A DNA stretch of 34,615 nucleotides. It comes from Candidatus Uhrbacteria bacterium RIFCSPHIGHO2_01_FULL_63_20 (GTDB lineage Bacteria; Patescibacteriota; Patescibacteriia; UBA9934; GWF2-40-263). The stretch spans positions 1-34,615 of the forward strand of contig MGDT01000004.1 in the NCBI GenBank assembly GCA_001791045.1. Reading direction: 5' to 3'. Position numbers and translations under genes: made by a program. Below the pieces are notes generated by a model. The model saw only the letters and a program-made list of their open reading frames with translations. It made no database searches and was not told the DNA's origin. Below, in pieces: positions 7,656-15,749 of this stretch (the stretch's first letter is position 1; every line of letters begins with the position of its first letter).

Positions 7656-8240
7656 ATGGCCGAAGAAGGAGGATTCGAGGAGGAGCAGGAGGCCGATGAG
7701 GAAGGGCTGACCGCGGCCGGCTTGCGTTCGCGATTCCTCGCGAACAAGCAGCAAACGAAGGTCGCGCAGGAGCGTGCCGCGCAGGAGCAGCGCGCGCGGG
7801 AACAGGCCGCCGGGCCGAGCACGTCGGCGGCCGCGATCTCGCAGGGCGCGTTCGCGTTCAACCAGATCGCGAGCAAGGCGGCGCTCGCCTCATTCGTGCT
7901 GGCGTTCCTGTGGTTCCCGTTCAAGCTGGTGGTCGCGGATCTCTCGAAATGGGGGAAAGGCCTCATCCTGCCCGTGACCTGGGACGACCTGTGGCCCAAG
8001 TTCGGGAGGTTCCTCCCCAACTTCCTTGCCAAGGGCGTGGCCGGCTTCATGCTCGCCGTCGACCTGGTCATCGTGCCCCTGGTCGCGCTCCTGTCGATCC
8101 TGACCCTCTACCTGTACGCGAAATCCCTCGAGGATCCGTACGGCACCATCATCATGGCCAAATCCATATTTGGTGAATTCGCCTGCACTGTATTAACATT
8201 GATGGGACACACGGTCACGGCTTACTTGTGTTCGATCTGA
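7656..8240 (+). CDS. Multi-pass membrane protein of unknown function
   Basis: I do not recognise a family. The 194-residue protein starts with an acidic segment (MAEEGGFEEEQEADEEG). A basic, glutamine/alanine-rich probable coiled coil follows (about residues 28-65). After it come hydrophobic stretches: about 76-97 (ASFVLAFLWFPFKLVVADL), about 128-157 (a long FMLAVDLVIVPLVALLSILT helix) and the C-terminus (about 168-194). The start sits directly at the right arm of the inverted repeat, with GGGG close to the ATG. The 3' end overlaps the next gene by 13 bp. Position between clpC and a propeller/DsbA/pilin-like group suggests an envelope or secretion-associated role, which is inference only. Confidence 0.7.
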   Translation: MAEEGGFEEEQEADEEGLTAAGLRSRFLANKQQTKVAQERAAQEQRAREQAAGPSTSAAAISQGAFAFNQIASKAALASFVLAFLWFPFKLVVADLSKWGKGLILPVTWDDLWPKFGRFLPNFLAKGVAGFMLAVDLVIVPLVALLSILTLYLYAKSLEDPYGTIIMAKSIFGEFACTVLTLMGHTVTAYLCSI

Positions 8241-9439
8241 AACGGCTGCTGCTCATCGGCGCGTTCGTGCTCTCGGCCATCGCCATCGGGACGGGGTTGT
8301 ATTTCGCCTTCTTCCGCGCGGTCGTGACCGAGCCGTCGCAACCAGCCGCCGTCACGCGGCCGGGCGCCGCCGGATTACCCGCCGCGGGCGAAGGCGCCCC
8401 GACGCCGTTCGTCCCCGCCCGGAGAGAGACGCTTCCGCAAGCCGACGCGGTCGCGGGCGGCGGCGTCACGCGCGCGATCGCGCTCTCCGCGTCGTCGGTG
8501 GGCGCGGTCTCCCCCACCCCGTCTGGCGCCAACTACTATGACCCGGGCGACGGACGCTTCTACGGCGTGGACAAGGACGGCAACGTGACGGCACTTTCCG
8601 CCGCGCAATTCCCTTCCGCTTCGGACGTCGAGTGGAGCCCGCTCTCCGACAAAGCGATCGTGGAATTCCCCGACGGGAGCAACGTCGTGTACGACTTCGC
8701 CACCCAGACCCAGGTGACGCTCCCGTCCCACTGGGAGGACTTCGCCTTCACCCCCTCGGGCGAGGAGATCGTGGCGAAATCGATCGGGCTCGACCCGAAC
8801 AACCGCTGGCTCGTGGTCAGCAACGCCGACGGGAGCAACGTGAAGAGCGTCCAGCCGCTGGGCTTCAACGCCTCGCTCGTGAAGGTCGCTCCCTCCCCCA
8901 ACGACCAGATCGTGGCGTTCGCGGACACCGCCGCGCCGCTGCAGGGCGGCCTTGACCGCAAGATGATCGTGCCGATCGGACGCAACCAGGAGAATTTCCG
9001 CGGGCTCGCGATCGAGGGGCTCGGGTTCACCCCCAAGTGGTCGCCCGACGGCTCCAAGCTCCTCTACTCTGCCGCCGGCGACTACAGCGCGAACGAACCG
9101 CTCTTGTGGATCGTGGACGCGAGTCCGGCCACCTTGGGCGAGAACCGCCGGTCGCTCGGGATCAACACCTGGGCGGACAAGTGCGCGTTCCACGGGACCC
9201 AAGCGCTCTACTGCGCCGTGCCGCGCGGCCTCCCGGCCAACGCCGGGCTCCAGCGCGCGATCGCCGACGGCGTGCCCGACGACCTCTACCGCGTGGACCT
9301 CGTGACCGGCGAGGCCGCGCTCGCGGCGATTCCCGACGCGGACATGCGCATGGATGACCTCATGGTCGCCGCCGACGGTTCCTCCGTGTTCTTTACCGAC
9401 GCGTTCACCGGGAAGCTTCAGACGATTCGCCTGAAATAA
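8228..9439 (+). CDS. Membrane-anchored TolB/WD40-like beta-propeller protein
   Basis: This is a 403-residue protein with one N-terminal anchor helix (about residues 5-27, LLLIGAFVLSAIAIGTGLYF), a low-complexity Pro/Ala linker, and repeated propeller-type strands. PKWSPDGSKLLYSAAGD is a textbook TolB/PD40 blade, and VEWSPLSDKAIVEF, FAFTPSGEEIVAK and MVAADGSSVFFTD are weaker copies. The start is GTG at 8228-8230, inside the 3' end of the preceding gene, which implies translational coupling. Such extracytoplasmic propellers usually bind proteins or peptidoglycan-associated partners, but the ligand here is unknown. Confidence 0.72.
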   Translation: MFDLKRLLLIGAFVLSAIAIGTGLYFAFFRAVVTEPSQPAAVTRPGAAGLPAAGEGAPTPFVPARRETLPQADAVAGGGVTRAIALSASSVGAVSPTPSGANYYDPGDGRFYGVDKDGNVTALSAAQFPSASDVEWSPLSDKAIVEFPDGSNVVYDFATQTQVTLPSHWEDFAFTPSGEEIVAKSIGLDPNNRWLVVSNADGSNVKSVQPLGFNASLVKVAPSPNDQIVAFADTAAPLQGGLDRKMIVPIGRNQENFRGLAIEGLGFTPKWSPDGSKLLYSAAGDYSANEPLLWIVDASPATLGENRRSLGINTWADKCAFHGTQALYCAVPRGLPANAGLQRAIADGVPDDLYRVDLVTGEAALAAIPDADMRMDDLMVAADGSSVFFTDAFTGKLQTIRLK

Positions 9440-9440
9440 C

Positions 9441-9529
9441 CACATGTCATTGCGAGCGACCGAGGGGAGCGAAGCGATGCCGGAGATTGCTTCGTCGGCC
9501 TACGGCCTCCTCGCAATGACAGACGTGTG
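9441..9529. repeat. Dispersed palindromic element of the TGTCATTGCGAG type
   Basis: TGTCATTGCGAG (9445-9456) pairs exactly with CTCGCAATGACA (9510-9521). CACA and TGTG extend the ends imperfectly. Inside are smaller stems, GAAGCGAT/ATTGCTTC and GGCC-TAC-GGCC. Palindromes with this ATTGCGAG...CTCGCAAT core are widespread as repeats in unrelated bacterial genomes. This copy lies between two same-strand genes, and its right edge contains the GTG start of the DsbA-like gene. Confidence 0.85.
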
Positions 9530-10162
9530 AAATACCCCTGGCTCATCTTGCTCTCCATCGCCACCGCCGGGCTCATCGTGCTCGGCTTCTTCGCGATCCA
9601 GCTCACCCCGGTCCGCGCCCCGCGCGAGGCGGCGGACGCGGTCGTGCCGCTCACGCAGCCGAGCGCGACCTTCGTGAACCCGTCCAGGGGGCCGGCGAGC
9701 GCCCCCGTGACCATCGTGGCGTTCGGCGATTTCCAATGCGCCGCCTGCGCGCAGCTCGCGCAGGCGCTCGACCAGGTGCTCGCGGATCGCCCCGACGTGC
9801 GCGTCGTGTGGAAGGACGCGCCCGACGAGGCCTCCCATCCGTTCTCGTCGCTTGCCGCGGTGGCCGCGCACTGCGCCGACCGCCAGGGGAGGTTCTGGGA
9901 GTACCACGACAGGCTGTTCGCGCGGCAGGCGTTCCTGTCGGAGGGGACGTTCGTCCCGCTCGCGCGTGAGATCGGGCTCGACGAGGCGTCGTTTACCGCA
10001 TGCTTCGACGGCAAGGAGACCCTCCCCATCGTGCGCAAGGACTTCGACGAGGCGCGCGCGCTCTCGCTTACCGCGATCCCGACCATGTTCATCGGCGGCA
10101 CGCGCGTCGAAGGCGCGCCCTCCTTGGAAGAACTCATCCGGTATGTGGACCAAGCGAAGTAA
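9527..10162 (+). CDS. DsbA-like thiol:disulfide oxidoreductase, membrane-anchored
   Basis: This is a 211-residue thioredoxin-fold protein with one N-terminal helix (residues 4-25) and the catalytic domain outside the membrane. FGDFQCAACAQL carries the active-site pair C71 and C74 (CAAC). The cis-proline loop is AIPTMFIGG near the C-terminus. The overall pattern, VTIVAFGDFQC...FIGGTRVEGAP...LEELI, is that of the DsbA/BdbD group (thioredoxin_4-type), which forms or isomerises disulfides in exported proteins. The start is GTG at 9527, within the edge of the palindromic repeat and lacking a Shine-Dalgarno. The stop lies 20 bp inside the next gene, a cysteine-rich exported protein that is a likely substrate. 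Confidence 0.88.
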   Translation: MKYPWLILLSIATAGLIVLGFFAIQLTPVRAPREAADAVVPLTQPSATFVNPSRGPASAPVTIVAFGDFQCAACAQLAQALDQVLADRPDVRVVWKDAPDEASHPFSSLAAVAAHCADRQGRFWEYHDRLFARQAFLSEGTFVPLAREIGLDEASFTACFDGKETLPIVRKDFDEARALSLTAIPTMFIGGTRVEGAPSLEELIRYVDQAK

Positions 10163-11465
10163 CCTGCCGCTCGCGTGTCTCGCTTTCGCCCTGACGGCGG
10201 TATTCGCGTTCGCGCTCCCCGTCCGGGCCGCGACCGACGGGACATGCATATGCAGGGAGGATGACGCGTGCGTGCCCGAGCTCAATCCGGACGGGACTTT
10301 CATCACGTTCGAGTTCCCATCCACGGCGACCGCCGAGGAGATCGCGCAAGGCGTGCTCCGAACCTGCACGTACGTCTGCCGCAACCACGACGGCGTCTAC
10401 GGGGGCGTGCACGATTCGAACGTCAGTCGTTTGAGTTCGACGGTCAAGCTCGGCTGCGAGAACGACACGGATTTCCTCCAAGGATACGTCGGGACCCTGA
10501 AGTCGCTCGGGCTAGGCTCCGGCGAATTGAGCACTCCTCTGGAAAAGAAGGAGGTGCTCACGTTCGTCAAGCCCACCCTCTCCTTCGACATCCCCGGGCT
10601 CAAATTCGCCGAGGTGCTGCAACAGGGGGATTTCCTGGAGGTGAATTTCCTCGCCGACTACATCACGGCCGTGTACCGGATGCTCCTTGGGGTCTCGCTC
10701 ACCGTCGCCATCGTCATGATCATGGTGGGCGGGGTGCAGTACGTGATCGGCGCCGGCACCGGCGAGGTGAAAGCGGCCAAGGAACGCATCAAGAACGCGG
10801 TGATCGGGTTCGTGCTCATGCTCTCCGTGTACGTGATCCTGTTCACGGTGAACCCGCAGCTCACGCTCCTGCCGTCGCTCAGGATCGAGATGATGGAGCC
10901 CGTCGAGTTCGTGTCCGAGGACGACGTGGTCTCGGGGACCGTGGCGGTCGACTTCAAGAAGCCCTCCGGGGGAAACATCCGCGGGCGCGGAGCCAGCCAG
11001 GTCCCCAGCGGCCTGACGGCATCCATCGAGGCCGTGGCCAAGAAGCTCGACACGCAGGGGTACGGGATCAGCATCGCGTCGAGCTTCCGCAGCGTCGAGA
11101 AGCAGGTCGCGCTCATCAAGCAGAACTGCCAGAATCCGCCCGGCTCCTCTACCTGCAACCCAAAGCCGGGGCGGCCGCAAACCTGCATCCTCAAGGGGAT
11201 GGACCCGGCCAACTGCCCGCACACCACGGGGCACGCGCTCGACATCTGGGCGACCAAGGAGACCTCGGACGGGATTCCCGTGCAATGCGTGAGCCAGGAA
11301 ACGTGTCTCAAGAAGGGGAACATGCCGGCTTGTTTCAACGACCCGTGCCAGAAGGCGCTCATCGACGCGATGAAGGCCGAGGGGTTCAAGGCCGAGGGGT
11401 TCTGCGTGCTCGCGAGCGAAGCGTGGCACTTCGAGAAACCGAAGATGTCCTCCAACTGCAACTGA
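10143..11465 (+). CDS. TrbC/VirB2-like membrane segment fused to a VanY-type D,D-carboxypeptidase (M15)
   Basis: The predicted protein has 440 residues in three parts. First is a signal peptide (residues 7-30, LACLAFALTAVFAFALPVRA) and a cysteine-containing region beginning CICREDDAC. Second, about residues 166-236, are two membrane helices with a short basic turn (MIMVGGVQYVIGAGTG...KERIKNAVIGFVLMLSVYVI). This is the layout of TrbC/VirB2-like pilin subunits, where GG-x-YxxxAG is common. Third, about residues 290-440, is a LAS-family carboxypeptidase with SSFRSVEKQ, the zinc motif HTTGHALD (S/x-H-xx-G-x-A-x-D) and EAWHFE near the C-terminus, so the metal ligands look complete. It would trim D-Ala stem peptides near a secretion pilus. 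ATG at 10143 overlaps the dsbA-like stop. The fusion is unusual. Confidence 0.82.
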   Translation: MWTKRSNLPLACLAFALTAVFAFALPVRAATDGTCICREDDACVPELNPDGTFITFEFPSTATAEEIAQGVLRTCTYVCRNHDGVYGGVHDSNVSRLSSTVKLGCENDTDFLQGYVGTLKSLGLGSGELSTPLEKKEVLTFVKPTLSFDIPGLKFAEVLQQGDFLEVNFLADYITAVYRMLLGVSLTVAIVMIMVGGVQYVIGAGTGEVKAAKERIKNAVIGFVLMLSVYVILFTVNPQLTLLPSLRIEMMEPVEFVSEDDVVSGTVAVDFKKPSGGNIRGRGASQVPSGLTASIEAVAKKLDTQGYGISIASSFRSVEKQVALIKQNCQNPPGSSTCNPKPGRPQTCILKGMDPANCPHTTGHALDIWATKETSDGIPVQCVSQETCLKKGNMPACFNDPCQKALIDAMKAEGFKAEGFCVLASEAWHFEKPKMSSNCN

Positions 11466-11471
11466 CCGCGT

Positions 11472-12767
11472 ATGTTCCATTGCGCGAAATGCGACGCCCA
11501 AACGCCCAAATGGGCTGGCCGATGCGCCGAATGCGGCGCCTGGGGGACGGTCACGGCGGAGGAGGAAATCTCCTCCGTTGTGGCATCAAAAGGGGTAAAG
11601 GCGAAACCGCGTGCGAGCGCGCCGCTTTCTGGCGCCTCCGCTGCGCCCAAAGGCCGCATCGCGACCGGCGTCTCCGAGATGGACCGCGTGATCGGGAACG
11701 GGCTCGTCCCCGGGAGCTTGGTGCTGCTTTCCGGAGAACCGGGGATCGGGAAGTCCACGCTGGTCGCGATGGTGGCGGGGACGGTAGGCACGAAGGCCTC
11801 AGGCGGACAAGGCCCGCAGGTCCTGTACGTCTCCGGGGAGGAATCGGCGTCGCAGCTCGCGAGCCGGTTCGTCCGTGTCGGACTCGACCCGGCGAAGATC
11901 AATTTCCTCGAACCCTACCCGGTCGAGACGATCATCGCGACGATCGAAAAGGAGAAACCGGCGCTCGCCGTGATCGATTCGGTGCAGACCTTGTCGTCGG
12001 AAGCGGTCGAAGGGACCCCCGGCTCCCCGGCGCTCGTGCGCTACGCGACCGCGCTCCTGCTCGAAGCGTGCAAGCGCACCGACGCCTGCGTGCTGCTCAT
12101 CGGGCAGGTCACCAAGGACGGCGCCGTTGCCGGACCCAAGACGTTGGAGCACCTGGTGGACGTGGTGCTTTCGCTCGAAGGCGATCCCTCGCACAGCTAC
12201 CGCCTGTTGCGCGCCACCAAGAACCGGTTTGGCTCCACCGACGAAGTGGGCGTGTTCGAGATGGCCGGCAACGGGTTACTCCCCGTCGAAAACCCCAGCG
12301 CCAAATTCCTCGAGGAACGCGCCGCGGTCCCGGGCTCGGTGGTGGCCGCCTCGCTCGAAGGGAGCCGCGTGTTCTTGGTCGAAGTGCAGGCACTGGTCGA
12401 AAAAAGCGGGTATGGCACGCCGGTGCGCCGCGCCTCGGGGTTCGACGGTAACAGGCTCCAGATGCTGTGCGCCATCCTGTCACGCCGCGCGAACCTGGAT
12501 CTTTCGGACAAGGACGTGTTCGTAAACGTGATCGGCGGGCTCACCCTCTCGGAGCCGGCCGCGGACCTCGCGGTATGCGCCGCGATCGTCGGGGCCGCCA
12601 AAGGGACCGCGTCGGAGGTTCCCGTGCTGTACGCCGGCGAAGTGGGATTGGGCGGCGAGGTGAGAAGCGTCCCGCATCTGGATCGCCGGCTCTCGGAAGC
12701 GAAGCGGCTCGGGATCGAGACGCATGTGACCCCGAAGACGATGAAGGTCGTGAAGGACCTATTCTAG
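11472..12767 (+). CDS. radA: DNA repair protein RadA/Sms
   Basis: This RecA-related ATPase acts as a hexameric helicase in recombination and branch migration. It has 431 residues, slightly shorter than the usual ~450. The N-terminal C4 zinc finger is C4-x2-C7...C18-x2-C21. Walker A is GEPGIGKST (about residues 89-97), and the RadA signature KNRFGSTDEVGVF lies at about residue 249. The C-terminus is the Lon-protease-like domain (NVIGGLTLSEPAADLAVCAAI). It starts 6 bp after the previous stop, with no obvious Shine-Dalgarno. Its last 9 bp overlap the convergent recG. Confidence 0.96.
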   Translation: MFHCAKCDAQTPKWAGRCAECGAWGTVTAEEEISSVVASKGVKAKPRASAPLSGASAAPKGRIATGVSEMDRVIGNGLVPGSLVLLSGEPGIGKSTLVAMVAGTVGTKASGGQGPQVLYVSGEESASQLASRFVRVGLDPAKINFLEPYPVETIIATIEKEKPALAVIDSVQTLSSEAVEGTPGSPALVRYATALLLEACKRTDACVLLIGQVTKDGAVAGPKTLEHLVDVVLSLEGDPSHSYRLLRATKNRFGSTDEVGVFEMAGNGLLPVENPSAKFLEERAAVPGSVVAASLEGSRVFLVEVQALVEKSGYGTPVRRASGFDGNRLQMLCAILSRRANLDLSDKDVFVNVIGGLTLSEPAADLAVCAAIVGAAKGTASEVPVLYAGEVGLGGEVRSVPHLDRRLSEAKRLGIETHVTPKTMKVVKDLF

Positions 12768-14807
12768 GTGCACCCGATCGAAACTCGCCTTCACCTTTTC
12801 CTTGAGGCCCGGATGCCGTGCAAGTTCCGGGTCGTTTTCGAGCACGCGCGCGGCGTGGTCGCGGGCGGTCTTCATGAGGTCCACGTCCGCGAGGGTGGCG
12901 AGCTTGAAATCCGGGAATCCGCTTTGCGCGTTGCCGAACAGGTTCCCTGCCCCGCGCAATTCCAGATCCTTTTCCGCGAGCGCGAACCCGTCGTCGCTCT
13001 CCACCATGGCACGTAGCCGGGCTTCTCCTGCTTTCGTGAGATCGTCGGGCAGCAGGAAGCACCAGGATTGCATGTCAGACCTCCCGACCCGTCCGCGCAG
13101 CTGGTGCAGTTGGGCGAGCCCGAAGCGTTCGGCGCCCGCGATCGCGATGACCGTGGCGTTCGGGACGTCCACGCCCACTTCCACCACCGTGGTAGCCACG
13201 AGCACGTCGATCTGCCCTGCGCGGAACAGGTCGATCGCCTCGGCCTTGTCGTCGCTCGAGAGTTTCCCGTGCAGGATGCCGATCCTCAACCCAAGCAAGT
13301 CCCCTTTCGACAGGCTCTTGGCCATCTCCTCCACCGACTTGGCCCCGCTTCTGTCGCTCTCCTCGATGAGCGGACACACCACATACGCCTGACGCCCGGC
13401 GGCCACCTCCTCGCGCACCTTTTCCCACACGGCCTTCCGGTCGCGTCCCTTGGCGAGGAACGTGGCGATCGGTTTCCGCCCCTTCGGCCGGTCCTGGATG
13501 ATCGAGAGTTCCAGGTCGCCATACAACGTGAGCGCGAGCGAACGCGGGATCGGGGTCGCGGTCATGGAGAGGAGATGCGGCGCCGGGTCGGAATCGAGGA
13601 GCGCGCGACGCTGCTCCACCCCGAATCGATGCTGCTCGTCGACCACCACGAACCCCATGTCCGGGAGATCCACCCCGCCCTGGAACAGCGCGTGCGTCCC
13701 GACCACGCAGCGGACGTCGCCGGCCCGGATCGCCTGGAACAGCTCGTCGCGGGAGACGGGTGCCTCGCGCACCAGGCATTGCGCGCCGGTGAAGAGCGCG
13801 ACCGGCGAGGCGGGAAAGAATCTGCAGAACGCCGCGTGCTGCTGAAGAGCCAAGATCTCCGTGGGGGCGAGATAGGCGACGCCGAACCCCGCGTTGAGCG
13901 CCGAGGAAGCGGCGATCGCCGCGACCGCGGTCTTCCCGCTCCCGACGTCTCCCTGGAGCAGCCGGTTCATGGGATGAGCGTTCGCCATGTCCTTCACGAT
14001 TTCCCACGCGGCGCGGCGCTGCCCCGGGGTGAGCGCGAACGGCAATGTCTTCACGAACGTCTTCAGCTGGTCCTCGTCCACCGCGATGCGTCGCGCGTCG
14101 CGCTTGGCGACTTGGCGGCGGACGTCGGCATACTGCAGTTGGTGGAGGAACAGCTCGTCGAACTTGAGCCGGTTCACGGCCGCGGCGAGCGCTTCGCCGG
14201 ACTCCGGAAAATGGATGTCCGCGATCGCTTGCGGATAACTCGGGAATCCTACCGACGACACGATCTCCCGTGGAAGCCATTCCTCGAACTCGACGGTGGC
14301 GGGGAGCGCGGCCTTGATCGCCGCACGCAGGCGCCGTGCCGTGAGCGACCGGGTGAGCGAGTACACGGGCACGAGCCGACCCGTATGCGTGCGCGCCCCC
14401 TCGGGTTCCCACACCGGGTTCACGAGCGTGCGGCCTCCGAACTTGGCGTCCACGCGACCGGCGAGCGACACGCGTGTCCCCTCGCGCAAGGTCTTCGCGA
14501 GATACGGCTGGTTGAACCACATGACCTTGATGGAGCCCGATTCATCCTCGACCATCGCTTCGGTGATGGTGAGCCGCTTGTTCTTGGACGGACGCGAAGC
14601 GATCGAGGTCACCTTCCCCGTCACGGTGGCCGTGACGTCGTGGCGCAACGACGCGATGGGGAGCGCACGGGAATAGTCGTCGTAGCGGAATGGGAAATAG
14701 AACAGCAGGTCGCGCACCGAGGCGACATCGAGCGTCTTCAGGTCCTTGGCCGTCTCGCTCCCCACTCCCGGGAGGGCGGTGACCGGCGTTCCCAGATGCA
14801 AGGCCAT
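12759..14807 (-). CDS. recG: ATP-dependent DNA helicase RecG
   Basis: This branch-migration and fork-reversal helicase has 682 residues from the chosen ATG at 14805-14807 (MALHLGTPVTALPGVGSETA), the usual RecG length. The wedge/OB domain comes first (VTATVTGKVTSI...). Helicase motif I is LLQGDVGSGKTAVA, motif II is VVDEQHRFG, motif III is LLSMTATPIPRSLALTLYGDL. The C-terminal helicase motifs are VATTVVEVGVDVPNA and QLHQLRGRVGRS, and the TRG-type region is ELRGAGNLFGNAQSG. A GTG start 39 bp upstream (14846) is also open, but the shorter form fits the family better. It is convergent with radA, and the two stops overlap. Confidence 0.95.
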   Translation of the reverse strand: MALHLGTPVTALPGVGSETAKDLKTLDVASVRDLLFYFPFRYDDYSRALPIASLRHDVTATVTGKVTSIASRPSKNKRLTITEAMVEDESGSIKVMWFNQPYLAKTLREGTRVSLAGRVDAKFGGRTLVNPVWEPEGARTHTGRLVPVYSLTRSLTARRLRAAIKAALPATVEFEEWLPREIVSSVGFPSYPQAIADIHFPESGEALAAAVNRLKFDELFLHQLQYADVRRQVAKRDARRIAVDEDQLKTFVKTLPFALTPGQRRAAWEIVKDMANAHPMNRLLQGDVGSGKTAVAAIAASSALNAGFGVAYLAPTEILALQQHAAFCRFFPASPVALFTGAQCLVREAPVSRDELFQAIRAGDVRCVVGTHALFQGGVDLPDMGFVVVDEQHRFGVEQRRALLDSDPAPHLLSMTATPIPRSLALTLYGDLELSIIQDRPKGRKPIATFLAKGRDRKAVWEKVREEVAAGRQAYVVCPLIEESDRSGAKSVEEMAKSLSKGDLLGLRIGILHGKLSSDDKAEAIDLFRAGQIDVLVATTVVEVGVDVPNATVIAIAGAERFGLAQLHQLRGRVGRSDMQSWCFLLPDDLTKAGEARLRAMVESDDGFALAEKDLELRGAGNLFGNAQSGFPDFKLATLADVDLMKTARDHAARVLENDPELARHPGLKEKVKASFDRVHLE

Positions 14808-14832
14808 ACGGGGGCATCCTAGCACGACATGC

Positions 14833-14861
14833 TTGATTTTTCCCACGTTTTCTCTTAGGAT
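14833..14861 (+). promoter_or_regulatory. Predicted promoter for the tRNA-Ser pair
   Basis: TTGATT (14833-14838), a 17-bp spacer and TAGGAT (14856-14861) lie 23 bp before the first tRNA-Ser gene. Both hexamers match the housekeeping consensus at four of six or better. Initiation would fall near 14868. Confidence 0.6.
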
Positions 14862-14883
14862 TTAGACGCCCCTTAGAGAACCC

Positions 14884-14977
14884 GGAGAGGTACCCAAGAG
14901 GCTGAAGGGGCGGGTTTGCTAAACCTGTAGGTCGGGGTTTTCCCGGCGCGAGGGTTCGAATCCCTCCCTCTCCGCCA
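14884..14977 (+). tRNA. trnS(gcu): tRNA-Ser (anticodon GCU)
   Basis: The acceptor stem GGAGAGG pairs with CCTCTCC, followed by discriminator G and encoded CCA. The anticodon loop TTTGCTAA lies inside the stem GGG-TTTGCTAA-CCT and gives anticodon GCT. A long variable arm (GGTCGGGG...TCCCGGC region) marks it as serine type. The T-loop is GGTTCGAATCC. It reads AGC/AGU codons. Confidence 0.97.
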
Positions 14978-15022
14978 GCGTTGATCGTTTGAACCGGTCG
15001 AACGATGAAGGTTGGTCACAAT

Positions 15023-15110
15023 GGAAAGGTGGCCGAGTGGTTGAAGGCACTGGTCTTGAAAACCAGCAGGCCGCAAGGTCTCGTGGGTTCGAATCCCACC
15101 CTTTCCGCCA
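15023..15110 (+). tRNA. trnS(uga): tRNA-Ser (anticodon UGA)
   Basis: The acceptor stem GGAAAGG pairs with CCTTTCC, then discriminator G and encoded CCA. The anticodon stem-loop CTGGT-CTTGAAA-ACCAG gives TGA. The long variable arm (CAGGCCGCAAGGTCTC) is the serine class hallmark. The T-loop is GGGTTCGAATCCC. It lies 45 bp after the first tRNA-Ser and probably shares its transcript. serS, the cognate ligase gene, is at the right end of the window. Confidence 0.97.
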
Positions 15111-15120
15111 GAACTATCTT

Positions 15121-15627
15121 ATGGAGGAGAAACAACAGCAAGACGACGCGATCCACGCCGGGGAACATCTGCTCTCCTGGGAAGTGGACGAGTATCCGCG
15201 CCATGAGCGCTCGAAGCGGTGGTACGTGATCGCGGCGATCGTGGGCGTGCTGCTCATCGTCTACTCGATCTGGACGGCCAACTTCATGTTCGCGCTAATC
15301 GTGCTCATGCTCGGGATCATCATCCTGTTGTCCACGTTCAAGGAACCAGACCGCATCGCGGTAATCCTCACCACGAACGGCCTGGTGCTGGGCGAGGCGT
15401 TCTACGAGTACCGCAACCTCAAGGATTTCGCCATCGTGTACGAACCGCCGACGGTCAAGAACCTGTACATCGATTTCGCGTCGAAGTGGCGGCCGCTCCT
15501 CACCATCCCGCTCGAGGACACGGATCCCAACCGGGTGCGTGAGGCGATGCTGCCGTACCTCAAGGAAGACCTGGAACGCACCGGGGAAACCTTGACCGAC
15601 GTGCTTCAGAGAGTGTATAAGCTGTAG
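15121..15627 (+). CDS. Small two-helix membrane protein, PH-like C-terminal domain possible
   Basis: The predicted protein has 168 residues. It has a polar N-terminus (MEEKQQQDDAIHAGEHLLSW) and two closely spaced membrane helices (about residues 36-55 and 57-78, YVIAAIVGVLLIVYSIWTA and FALIVLMLGIIILLSTF). A soluble alpha/beta domain follows (DRIAVILTTNGLVLGEAFYEYRNLKDF...IPLEDTDPNRVREAMLPYLKEDL). The strand pattern followed by a C-terminal helix resembles bacterial PH-like membrane proteins, but I cannot assign a family with confidence. ATG at 15121 begins 10 bp after tRNA-Ser(UGA), so it is probably read through from the tRNA promoter. No strong ribosome-binding site is visible. Confidence 0.8.
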   Translation: MEEKQQQDDAIHAGEHLLSWEVDEYPRHERSKRWYVIAAIVGVLLIVYSIWTANFMFALIVLMLGIIILLSTFKEPDRIAVILTTNGLVLGEAFYEYRNLKDFAIVYEPPTVKNLYIDFASKWRPLLTIPLEDTDPNRVREAMLPYLKEDLERTGETLTDVLQRVYKL

Positions 15628-15643
15628 GCTCCGAGAGAGAAAC

Positions 15644-15720
15644 GCGCCCGTAGCTCAGTTGGATAGAGCATCAGCTTGCGGAGCTGAGGGTCGCACGTTC
15701 GAGTCGTGCCGGGCGCACCA
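15644..15720 (+). tRNA. trnR(gcg): tRNA-Arg (anticodon GCG)
   Basis: The acceptor stem GCGCCCG pairs with CGGGCGC, with discriminator A and encoded CCA. The D-arm is GCTC-AGTTGGATA-GAGC. The anticodon stem-loop TCAGC-TTGCGGA-GCTGA gives anticodon GCG at 15678-15680. The T-arm is GCACG-TTCGAGT-CGTGC. A at position 20 and C at 35 are standard arginine identity elements and support the assignment. Most bacteria use ACG (inosine-modified) for CGU/CGC/CGA, so GCG is unusual. It lies 16 bp after the membrane protein gene and is followed by a strong terminator. Confidence 0.95.
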
Positions 15721-15749
15721 TCGACGACTTCTTTGAACCTCAAGGAACT

